8,339 bases of DNA, taken from the NCBI GenBank assembly GCA_964403795.1, contig CAYOHP010000212.1:1-8339 (forward strand), in the 5' to 3' direction. Origin of the DNA: CAYOHP01 sp964403795 [NCBI: uncultured bacterium]. Lineage in GTDB: Bacteria > Muiribacteriota > UBA6191 > CAZXTJ01. A model generated the notes under the pieces. The model did not search any database and was not told where the DNA came from. It saw only the letters and a list, made by a program, of their open reading frames with translations. The position numbers and the translations under genes are program-made. Of this stretch, positions 1-5,027 are shown in pieces. Numbering within the stretch: the first letter of the stretch is position 1; each line of letters begins with the position of its first letter.

Positions 1-459
1 GGCCTGGCCTACAGCGTCTACTCCTTCGTCCAGTCCTATGACGACACCGGTCTCTTCGGGGTCTATGCTGCCACCAGCCCGGAGCGATTTCGGGAGGTCG
101 CCGAGGTGACCCTGGCGGAGCTCGAGCTCCTGGCCAAGCGGGGGATCACCGAGACCCGGCTGGCGCAGCTCAAGGACATGGTGATGGGGGCGCTCCAGCT
201 GGGACTGGAGAAGGCCGGTGCCCGCATGTCCCGGATGGGCGTCGGGTACCACTACTTCGGGCGGATCGTGCCCATCGACGAGGTGGTGGCCTCGGTGAAG
301 CGGGTGAGCCGGGCCGACATCCTCCGGGTGGCGCGACTTGTGTTCCGTGGCGGGTTCGACACCATCACGGCGGTGGGACCGGTCGACGAGGACCGGTTCC
401 GTTCCGTGATCGAGGGTCTGAAGGCCCCCGACGCGCCTCCCGTGAAGGCGCTCGCGTAG
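1..459 (+). CDS. M16-family zinc peptidase, C-terminal part (5' end outside window)
   Basis: The frame is open from base 1 and ends at TAG 457-459, giving the last 152 residues of a larger protein. The visible part opens with GLAYSVYSFVQSYDDTGLFG, followed by GVYAATSPERF. This is the characteristic glycine-rich strand pattern of the C-terminal, non-catalytic domain of M16B/mitochondrial-processing-peptidase-like proteases. Later, RMGVGYHYFGR and an alternating helix/strand end match the usual closing helices of the family. The HxxEH zinc site of M16 enzymes lies in the N-terminal half, which is not in the window, so I cannot tell whether this is an active peptidase or an inactive partner subunit. 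A GTG at 106 lies inside the conserved fold and is not the true start. The next gene begins 133 nt downstream on the same strand. The family call is confident; substrate and location are unknown. Confidence 0.85.
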   Translation, partial: GLAYSVYSFVQSYDDTGLFGVYAATSPERFREVAEVTLAELELLAKRGITETRLAQLKDMVMGALQLGLEKAGARMSRMGVGYHYFGRIVPIDEVVASVKRVSRADILRVARLVFRGGFDTITAVGPVDEDRFRSVIEGLKAPDAPPVKALA

Positions 460-580
460 AGCGTCTCCGGCCTGGTGCGCACATGAAGGGCGCCCGGGAC
501 ACCGGTCCCGTCGCTCTCGACCCGGGTCGGCATGGCCGATGCATGCGGTACGGAGGCCCTTGGGGTGCGGGGTCCGGGCA

Positions 581-586
581 GGAGGG
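581..586 (+). promoter_or_regulatory. Shine-Dalgarno site setting the start of the 228-aa gene
   Basis: GGAGGG ends 6 nt before ATG 593. The earlier in-frame ATG at 539 has no comparable site and would add 18 residues in front of the signal peptide, so 593 is preferred. Confidence 0.65.
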
Positions 587-592
587 TGCGCG

Positions 593-1279
593 ATGGGTGC
601 GAGCGGCAAGCGGAGGCTCCGGCTCCTGTCCGGCCTGCTGGCGGTGGGTTCGGTCGGGGCGGAGACCACCCTGACCCTCCCCATCCCCGAGCGCGAGAGC
701 CTGCCCCGGGAGCGCATCTCGCTCTCGATCCGCATCCCCGAGAAGGTCGAGAAGGTGGAGGACCCGCCACCGGTCCGGCCCAAGGTCCGTTCGCCGGTCT
801 TCGACAGCTACGAATTCCGGATCGACAAGCCGATCCCCCGTCGCGACTTCGTCTACGAGACCCTGGACCGCCTGGAGAAACTCGGCATCAAGCCGGACCT
901 GGCCTCCAGCAGGCTCAGGAAGTTCCGCTTCCCCGAGTACCGGGGCATGGGGCGGGCCATCTGGTCGTACTACGAGAAGCTGCTCGACATCCACCGCAAG
1001 GACGCGCTGGCCCACTTCGAGATCACGCCGCTCGACCTGGAGAGGTTCCGGCAGGTCATGGACATCTTCTCCCAGGCCTTCGAGTGGGAGTTCAAGAACT
1101 CGCTCGAGGCCGACCGCAACCTGCAGTCGATGATCGAGCTCCTGAAGAAGATCCGGGGCCAGGGGACCATCAAGGTGGTCGAGCTCAAGGAAGCCGACGA
1201 CGGCTCCATGGTGCTGAACCTCGAGGTCCGCAAGGAGCCCCGGCCCCAGCTCCCCGCAAGGGTCTACTCCCGCAGGTAG
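593..1279 (+). CDS. Unrecognised exported protein, 228 aa
   Basis: I do not recognise the family. With the start at ATG 593 the protein opens with a basic n-region (KRRLR, residues 6-10), a short hydrophobic stretch (LLSGLLAVGSVGA, 11-23) and a likely signal-peptidase cleavage after VGA23. This suggests export to the periplasm or beyond. Residues 24-68 are a strand-like, proline-rich and charged segment. Residues 84-190 look mainly helical, with many aromatic and charged residues (for example YYEKLLDIHRKDALAHFEI at 126-144). The end (192-212) looks like a beta hairpin rich in Val and Lys. There are no cysteines, no obvious catalytic motif and no membrane span after the leader. The gene lies 133 nt after the M16 peptidase gene on the same strand; that gap contains a perfect 12-bp palindrome at 518-529 but no clear promoter. 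It is followed by palindromic repeats. It could be a partner or substrate of the M16 protein, but only position suggests this. Confidence 0.72.
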   Translation: MGASGKRRLRLLSGLLAVGSVGAETTLTLPIPERESLPRERISLSIRIPEKVEKVEDPPPVRPKVRSPVFDSYEFRIDKPIPRRDFVYETLDRLEKLGIKPDLASSRLRKFRFPEYRGMGRAIWSYYEKLLDIHRKDALAHFEITPLDLERFRQVMDIFSQAFEWEFKNSLEADRNLQSMIELLKKIRGQGTIKVVELKEADDGSMVLNLEVRKEPRPQLPARVYSRR

Positions 1280-1280
1280 A

Positions 1281-1414
1281 CCACTCCGCACGAGGCCCTG
1301 CGGCACCCCTACGGAGCGGCAGTACCCACTCCGCAGGAGGCCCTGCGGGGCCCCCTACGGAGCGGCAGTACCCACTCCACAGGAGGCCCTGCGGGCCCCC
1401 TACGGAGCGGCAGT
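1281..1414. repeat. Three tandem palindromic (REP-like) repeat units
   Basis: Three copies of a 45-46 bp unit lie head to tail: 1281-1325, 1326-1371 and 1372-1414 (the last lacks its final bases). Each unit starts CCACTCC, has GAGGCCCTGCGG in the middle and ends ACGGAGCGGCAGT. Each is also an inverted repeat. In unit 2, bases 1329-1343 pair with 1348-1362 (13 of 15 pairs) around a TGCG loop. In unit 3, 1375-1389 pair with 1393-1407 (12 of 15) around TGC. Unit 1 (1284-1316) has more mismatches and looks decayed. On the + strand RNA, unit 2 would close as C(UGCG)G, a UNCG-type stable tetraloop. The array fills the space between two convergent genes, the usual place for REP-type elements. Its function here is unknown. 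Confidence 0.85.
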
Positions 1415-1426
1415 CCTGCGGACTGC
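1410..1426. repeat. Perfect short hairpin after the repeat array
   Basis: GCAGTCC (1410-1416) and GGACTGC (1420-1426) form a perfect 7-bp inverted repeat around a TGC loop. Its left arm begins within the GGCAGT tail of repeat unit 3, so it may derive from, or cap, the array. Confidence 0.6.
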
Positions 1427-1433
1427 AGGGCTT

Positions 1434-1457
1434 GGTGAGGGGGCGGCCCCCCTCACC
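1434..1457. terminator. Strong GC hairpin between convergent genes, possible two-way terminator
   Basis: GGTGAGGGGG (1434-1443) is perfectly complementary to CCCCCTCACC (1448-1457) around a CGGC loop, giving a 10-bp stem. It lies 27 nt past the stop codon of the leftward 93-aa gene and 154 nt past the end of the rightward 228-aa gene. No T-run follows the stem on either strand, so it is not a textbook intrinsic terminator. It may act as an RNA 3'-end stabiliser, or as a terminator in an organism that tolerates missing U-tracts. Confidence 0.5.
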
Positions 1458-1483
1458 CCCCGGAGCCTGACGTGGCGGTCTCG

Positions 1484-1765
1484 CTAGTGATAGCGCAGCT
1501 TGCCGGGGTCGACGGTGTGGAGCTTGCGCATGTGGAACATGAGCCGGAAGCGCTCCTTGGCGATCCGGAGCGCATCGGCGCGGTCCTTGCCCACGTAGAC
1601 CCGACGCCGGGGGGAGGGGGGGGCGTCCAGGGCGCGCTCGATCACGGCCGGGCGCGCCTCGTAGTCGACCGCCACCCGACCGTCCTCGAGCGTGGTGAGG
1701 TAGATGTAGACCTTGCGGTTCCCGACCGGGAAGATCTCGTCCGGCTGATCCGCGAACCGGGGCAC
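1484..1765 (-). CDS. Small hypothetical protein, 93 aa
   Basis: I do not recognise this family. The start is GTG 1765, preceded by GGAGG (rc of 1772-1776) at 6-nt spacing, and the stop is TAG at 1486-1484. The protein has no signal peptide, membrane span or cysteine. Residues 18-36 (KVYIYLTTLEDGRVAVDYE) look like two beta strands joined by a turn. Residues 54-80 are basic and helical (for example DRADALRIAKERFRLMFHMR), and the protein ends with several His, Lys and Arg residues. It is likely a small cytosolic protein, possibly binding nucleic acid or another protein, but this is only a guess from composition. It is the last gene of the leftward cluster, 28 nt after the tRNA-Arg gene, and faces the repeat array. 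The good ribosome site and a protein-like residue pattern support it being real. Confidence 0.68.
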   Translation of the reverse strand: MPRFADQPDEIFPVGNRKVYIYLTTLEDGRVAVDYEARPAVIERALDAPPSPRRRVYVGKDRADALRIAKERFRLMFHMRKLHTVDPGKLRYH

Positions 1766-1771
1766 CGTGCG

Positions 1772-1776
1772 CCTCC
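1772..1776 (-). promoter_or_regulatory. Shine-Dalgarno site of the 93-aa gene
   Basis: On the - strand GGAGG lies 6 nt before GTG 1765. It supports this start over the longer overlapping frames, which would run back into the tRNA gene. Confidence 0.65.
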
Positions 1777-1793
1777 TCGAGAGTTTCGACCTG

Positions 1794-1866
1794 TGCTCCT
1801 GGCAAGGATCGAACTTGCGGCCACCGGTTTAGGAAACCGGTGCTCTATCCACTGAGCTACAGGAGC
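1794..1866 (-). tRNA. tRNA-Arg (anticodon CCT)
   Basis: Read on the - strand this 73-nt gene folds as a full cloverleaf. The acceptor stem is GCTCCTG with CAGGAGC, followed by discriminator A. The D stem is GCTC/GAGC with loop AGTGGATA, the anticodon stem is CCGGT/ACCGG with loop TTCCTAA, and the T stem is GCAAG/CTTGC with loop TTCGATC. The anticodon CCT reads the arginine codon AGG. The 3' CCA is not encoded: the bases after the discriminator are CAG, so it must be added by tRNA nucleotidyltransferase. The gene lies 12 nt after the lipoprotein stop codon and 28 nt before the 93-aa gene, all on the same strand. No separate promoter or terminator is evident, which suggests it is cut out of a longer mRNA. 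Confidence 0.97.
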
Positions 1867-1878
1867 GATGCCCCGATC

Positions 1879-2541
1879 CTACCGCTCGGGCGGAGTCGGG
1901 GACAAGCCGGCGGGGGGCGTCCCGGCGTCGTCCCGGGCGCCCTCGGCCTCGGCATTCATCTCGTCGGTGCGGGACGGGTCCAGCTTCCACCTTCCGTCCC
2001 CGTCCTTGACCATCACCAGGTAGAGGTGGGCGACGCTCGACCAGAAGATCGCCAGGTGGTCGTCCCGGAAATCCAGCCGGTAGTCCTCCTCCCGGAACTG
2101 GAGCCCGGAGGCCACCAGGTCCTCGCTGGCCAGCTGGTCCATGGCGGCGGCCGCGGCCTCGTGCTGGGACTCGACCACGTAGCGCAGTGCCCACCCGGAA
2201 TCGCCGGCCTCCTGGGCCGCGATCCAGGCGGCCAGGGTCTCTTCCGGCGAAAGGGTGGTCTCGTCCTCGGGTGTGAAGGTCGGCTCCGGGGGAGGTGCGG
2301 CGCCGGGAGGCGGCACCAGCGGCTCGTCCCTGCCTTCCTCCGCGACTTCCTCGTGGGGCTCGGTCGAGGCCGTCGCCCCGGACGGATCGGGGGGGACCGG
2401 GATGGGCTCCGGGCCAGCCTCTTCGCCGGCTGCCGCCGCCGTGCCGGGATCCTCTCCACCGGCCCCGCCGCAACCCGGGAGCGAGGAGAGCACCAGGCTC
2501 AGGCCCAGGGCCAGGACCAGCGGCAGGGAAGATCCACTCAT
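1879..2541 (-). CDS. Predicted lipoprotein with NTF2-like C-terminal domain, 220 aa
   Basis: The start ATG 2541 overlaps the ktrA stop codon (ATGA, 4-nt overlap), so translation is probably coupled. The N-terminus MSGSSLPLVLALGLSLVLSS is a short hydrophobic leader, followed by LPGC with Cys24 as the likely lipidated residue. Proline at -2 makes the lipobox imperfect. Residues 25-97 form a low-complexity Ala/Pro/Glu-rich spacer. Residues 98-190 look like a small folded domain: SPEETLAAWIAAQEAGD, a middle helical part, then LYLVMVKDGDGRWKLD (174-189). That layout resembles the NTF2-like/DUF4878 type of secreted lipoproteins; this is inferred from pattern, not from a search. The tail 191-220 is again polar and Pro-rich. 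An in-frame upstream extension to 2754 would lie inside ktrA and is not plausible. Function is unknown. Its tie to ktrA suggests co-expression with potassium uptake, not necessarily a shared role. Confidence 0.78.
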   Translation of the reverse strand: MSGSSLPLVLALGLSLVLSSLPGCGGAGGEDPGTAAAAGEEAGPEPIPVPPDPSGATASTEPHEEVAEEGRDEPLVPPPGAAPPPEPTFTPEDETTLSPEETLAAWIAAQEAGDSGWALRYVVESQHEAAAAAMDQLASEDLVASGLQFREEDYRLDFRDDHLAIFWSSVAHLYLVMVKDGDGRWKLDPSRTDEMNAEAEGARDDAGTPPAGLSPTPPER

Positions 2542-3209
2542 GCCCTGGCGGCCTCGGTGAGCTTGAGGAACCGCTCCCGGTGGCGCTTGGAGACGCCCAC
2601 GATGAGCACGTCCCCGGGCTCGATCACGAAGCTCGGCGGCACCTCGAAGGAGGCCGTCCCGCCCCGCTTGTAGCCGAACACGTTCACCCCGAAGGTGGCC
2701 CGGAGGTCGCTCTCGGCGAGGCTCTTCCCGGTCAGTGCGGGAGGCGCCAGGCACTCCAGGATGCTGAAGTCGTCGGAGAACCGGAGCTCCTCGAGCACCG
2801 AGGGATTCAGCAGGTTGCGGGCCGTCGATTCCCCGGACAGCACCTCCGGGATCAGCACCTTGTCGGCCCCGACCTTGGAGAGGATCTTGGCGTGGGTGGC
2901 GTTCAGGGCCTTGGCGACCACCTTGCGGACGCCCAGGTCCTTCAGGTGGATGGTGGCCACGATGGAGGCCTCGATCCGGGTCCCGATCGCGATCACGCCC
3001 ACGTCGTAGTCCTTGCCCACCCCCAGCCGCTCCAGGTTGGAGCGCAGGGTGGCGTCCACGCAGGCGGCGTGGGTCAGGATCCCCTGGTCCACGGTCTGCT
3101 GGACCACGTCCTCCGAGGTGTCGATCGCCAGGACTTCCTGGCCGCTCTTGACCAGGGTCTCCGCGACCGCCGCACCGAACAGGCCGAGACCGATGACGAC
3201 TACCTGCAT
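2538..3209 (-). CDS. ktrA: KtrA/TrkA-type potassium channel regulatory subunit, 223 aa
   Basis: This is the cytosolic gating subunit of a Ktr K+ uptake system. It forms a ring under the membrane subunit KtrB and switches it by binding nucleotides (ATP/ADP, NAD(H) in some relatives). The N-terminal RCK_N Rossmann domain shows GLGLFG (residues 7-12, GxGxxG), the acidic end of strand 2 at AID30, and VDA at 51-53. The RCK_C domain covers about 150-220, with GKSLAESDLRATFGVNVFGY at 162-181 and PGDVLIV at 198-204. A single RCK_N/RCK_C pair in 223 aa matches KtrA; TrkA of E. coli is a double-length duplication. The start ATG 3209 lies 10 nt after the ktrB stop, with only a weak ribosome site. The downstream lipoprotein start overlaps its TGA. 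The symbol follows the family; trkA is often used for the same architecture. Confidence 0.93.
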   Translation of the reverse strand: MQVVVIGLGLFGAAVAETLVKSGQEVLAIDTSEDVVQQTVDQGILTHAACVDATLRSNLERLGVGKDYDVGVIAIGTRIEASIVATIHLKDLGVRKVVAKALNATHAKILSKVGADKVLIPEVLSGESTARNLLNPSVLEELRFSDDFSILECLAPPALTGKSLAESDLRATFGVNVFGYKRGGTASFEVPPSFVIEPGDVLIVGVSKRHRERFLKLTEAARA

Positions 3210-3219
3210 CGGGTCCAGC

Positions 3220-4587
3220 CTAGCCGATCACGAGCCCGGTCGCTTGGGCGAACTTGACCCGCCCGCGCTCCCGACCGGGACGCAGGCCCAGGACCATGGT
3301 CATGGGGCCCACCCTGCCGACGAACATCAGCGAGACGATCACCAGCTTGCCGATCGGCGAGAGCTTGGCGGTGATGCCCATCGAGAGCCCCACCGTGGAC
3401 AGCGCCGAGACCACCTCGAAGAGCACCTCGTCGAGCCGGAAGGGTTCGATCAGGCACAGTGCGAAGGACGCCACGCCCCACAGGAAGAGGAAGGAGAAGA
3501 CCAGGGCATTGGCCCGGCGTACCGTGGCGTCGGGGATGGTCCGCTCCGAGAGGACCACCTCGCCCCCGCCCCGCATCTCCTGGCGCAGGGAGGCGTAGAG
3601 GACGGCCACGGTGGTGGTCTTCAGTCCACCGCCCGATCCGCCCGGCGACGCCCCGATCGCCATGAGCAGGATCAGGAGCCAGACGCTGGCCGGCCCCAGG
3701 GCCTCGGTCGGGACCGTGTTGAAGCCGGCGGTGCGGGCGGTGATCGAGAGGAACATGGCCCGGATCACCCGGTCGTCCCGGTCGAAGGTCCGGAGGGTGT
3801 GGTTGGCCTCGGACCAGAGGAAGAGGAGGGTCCCGGCCAGGGCCAGGATCGCCGAGGTCCACAGGGCCAGCTTGGCGTGATAGGAGAGGTGGAAGGGATT
3901 CCGCTCCTCCCCCGGGAAGCCGAACCAGGTCCTCCTGGCCTTGTAGCGCACCGCCAACGAGAACTCCCGGAGCACCCCGAACCCGAGTCCGCCCAGGACG
4001 ATCAGGCCCATGATCACCAGGTTCAGGTACCAGCTCCCGGCCCACGCCATCAGGCTGTCCGAGCGGAGCGCGAAACCGGCATTGCAGAAGGCGCTCACGG
4101 AATGGAAGAAGGCGTCCCCCAGGGGCCCCAGGGGCCCGGCCGGGGAGGCCAGGAAGACCGGGAGCAGGAGCGCGGCCCCGATGGTCTCGACCAGCAGGAC
4201 CCAGAAGGCGATCTGGCGCAGCAGATCCGCCACCTCGCCCAGGTTGGCCGTGCCCCGGTCCTCCTTCAAGCGGATCTGGTCCGCCAGACCGACCCGGCGA
4301 CCCGACAGCAGCTGGATGAAGAGCAGGCCGAAGGTCATGATCCCCAGGCCGCCGACCTGGATCAGGGCCAGGATGACCATGAGACCGAACGGCGTGAAGT
4401 CGACCGGCGTGTCGAGGACCGCCAGACCGGTGACGCAGACCGCCGAGGTGGCGGTGAAGAGGGCGTCGACGAAGCCGATCGAGGTCCCGGAAGGCGAGGC
4501 CATCGGGAGGGCCAGCAGACCCGTTCCCAGGAGCACCACCCCCGCGAACAAGAGGACCAGCGTCTGTGCGGGGTTCAGGTCTCGCAC
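3220..4587 (-). CDS. ktrB: KtrB/TrkH-family potassium-translocating membrane subunit, 455 aa
   Basis: This is the membrane subunit that conducts K+ (often Na+-dependent in Ktr systems). It has the four-fold membrane-pore-membrane plan of the SKT superfamily. All four selectivity-filter glycines are visible: CVTGL (G54), CNAGF (G171), RTAGF (G288) and STVGL (G400). The intramembrane gating loop of the third repeat is present as GASPGGSGGGLKTTT (312-326), and the C-terminal signature MFVGRVGPMT (421-430) keeps its Arg. The chosen start is GTG 4587, just before the first hydrophobic segment (LNPAQTLVLLFAGVVLL). Extending to 4812 would add 75 Arg/Pro-rich residues unlike any KtrB and would run into the divergent gene. 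The 455-aa length fits the family. There is no Shine-Dalgarno sequence, but a well-formed promoter ends 7 nt before GTG, so the message may be leaderless. ktrA follows after 10 nt. Confidence 0.93.
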   Translation of the reverse strand: MRDLNPAQTLVLLFAGVVLLGTGLLALPMASPSGTSIGFVDALFTATSAVCVTGLAVLDTPVDFTPFGLMVILALIQVGGLGIMTFGLLFIQLLSGRRVGLADQIRLKEDRGTANLGEVADLLRQIAFWVLLVETIGAALLLPVFLASPAGPLGPLGDAFFHSVSAFCNAGFALRSDSLMAWAGSWYLNLVIMGLIVLGGLGFGVLREFSLAVRYKARRTWFGFPGEERNPFHLSYHAKLALWTSAILALAGTLLFLWSEANHTLRTFDRDDRVIRAMFLSITARTAGFNTVPTEALGPASVWLLILLMAIGASPGGSGGGLKTTTVAVLYASLRQEMRGGGEVVLSERTIPDATVRRANALVFSFLFLWGVASFALCLIEPFRLDEVLFEVVSALSTVGLSMGITAKLSPIGKLVIVSLMFVGRVGPMTMVLGLRPGRERGRVKFAQATGLVIG

Positions 4588-4594
4588 CGCGGGC

Positions 4595-4623
4595 AGCGTA
4601 CGATCGGCGTCCGGACCCGTCAA
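4595..4623 (-). promoter_or_regulatory. Sigma70-type promoter of the ktrB operon
   Basis: On the - strand, TTGACG (rc of 4618-4623) and TACGCT (rc of 4595-4600) are separated by exactly 17 bp. The -35 box matches five of six consensus bases; the -10 keeps the TA start and final T. Seven bases separate the -10 from GTG 4587, so transcription would start at or within a base or two of the start codon. Confidence 0.6.
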
Positions 4624-4649
4624 GCGGCGCCCCCGGCGCGACCCGTCTC

Positions 4650-4658
4650 TGGTAGGAT
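4650..4658 (+). promoter_or_regulatory. Possible extended -10 promoter for the 100-aa/ridA/hemW operon
   Basis: TGGTAGGAT matches the extended -10 form TGnTAnnAT, 24 nt before GTG 4683, leaving room for the ribosome site at 4670-4674. No convincing -35 is seen near 4630-4635 (all G/C). It lies back to back with the ktrB promoter. Confidence 0.4.
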
Positions 4659-4669
4659 GGCGAGGCTGA

Positions 4670-4674
4670 GGAGG
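4670..4674 (+). promoter_or_regulatory. Shine-Dalgarno site of the 100-aa gene
   Basis: GGAGG lies within GAGGAGGGG, 8 nt before GTG 4683, and fixes that start. It contrasts with the divergent ktrB gene, which has no such site. Confidence 0.65.
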
Positions 4675-4682
4675 GGTTCCCC

Positions 4683-4985
4683 GTGCCGGGTCCCGCGGAG
4701 CTCGAACGGATCGTCGAGGCCGTGATCGCGCGCCTCCGTCGGCTTCTGGGTGTCGGTCCGTGCCCGCTCTGCGGCCACCACGACCCGGCCCGGAGGCCCG
4801 AGGCCTCGCCACCGGAGGCCGCCGGGGGACCCGCCACCGACCATCCGGGACGATTCCTGGGCGAGGACGACGTGGTCCGCTTCTATCGATCGGGAGCCCG
4901 GCTGGTCCGCCTGGCGCCCCGCTGCATCGTGACCCCCGCGGCCAGGGACCGGGCCCGGGACCTGGGCGTGGACCTGGCCGGCTGA
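4683..4985 (+). CDS. Small protein with CxxCxHH motif and TPxARD-type C-terminus, 100 aa
   Basis: The start is GTG 4683 with a good ribosome site; the stop is TGA 4983-4985. Three parts can be seen. Residues 5-22 (ELERIVEAVIARLRRLL) form an amphipathic helix. Next comes CPLCGHHD (27-34), a possible single metal-binding knuckle (C27, C30, H32, H33), then a Pro/Ala/Gly linker (about 35-56). The C-terminal module GRFLGEDDVVRFYRSGARLV (57-74...) runs to VTPAARDRARDLGVDL (83-98). From memory, that last part resembles the N-terminal stretch of EutT-type adenosyltransferases (TPSAREL) and similar short modules in microcompartment-linked proteins, and the first helix recalls encapsulation peptides. 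No microcompartment genes are visible, so this is only a lead. ridA begins 42 nt downstream on the same strand. The function is unknown. Confidence 0.72.
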   Translation: MPGPAELERIVEAVIARLRRLLGVGPCPLCGHHDPARRPEASPPEAAGGPATDHPGRFLGEDDVVRFYRSGARLVRLAPRCIVTPAARDRARDLGVDLAG

Positions 4986-5016
4986 CCGGACGGGATCCCC
5001 CGGGGAATGGCGACGA

Positions 5017-5021
5017 GGAGG
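5017..5021 (+). promoter_or_regulatory. Shine-Dalgarno site deciding the ridA start
   Basis: GGAGG within GAGGAGGAG lies 6 nt before GTG 5028. The in-frame ATG at 5007 lies upstream of this site and has no good site of its own, so GTG 5028 is the likely start. Confidence 0.7.
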
Positions 5022-5027
5022 AGACCC

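Noticed and set aside
518-529. Perfect 12-bp palindrome CGACCCGGGTCG upstream of the 228-aa gene
   Set aside because: It could be an operator, but short GC palindromes are common at this composition and no second copy was noticed in the window.
1281-1414. CRISPR-like array
   Set aside because: Only three units occur, with almost no unique spacer between them; the whole 45-46 bp period is repeated and palindromic.
532-1470. + strand open frame overlapping the 228-aa gene and reading through the repeats
   Set aside because: The composition is Pro/Gly/Arg/His-rich without a fold. The neighbouring frame has a ribosome site, a signal peptide and normal protein composition.
1185-1805. - strand open frame running through the repeat array, giving a repeated RSVGGPAG-type peptide
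   Set aside because: The peptide repeat is only the palindromic DNA repeat read in frame. The frame also overlaps the 228-aa gene and the tRNA, and competes with the better supported 93-aa gene.
3013-4725. Long + strand open frame (570 codons) opposite ktrB
   Set aside because: It is a low-complexity His/Gln/Glu/Gly/Arg translation antisense to ktrB, whose selectivity-filter motifs are unambiguous.
4588-4812. 75-residue N-terminal extension of KtrB
   Set aside because: It is Arg/Pro-rich, overlaps the divergent promoter and the 100-aa gene, and is not typical of the family.
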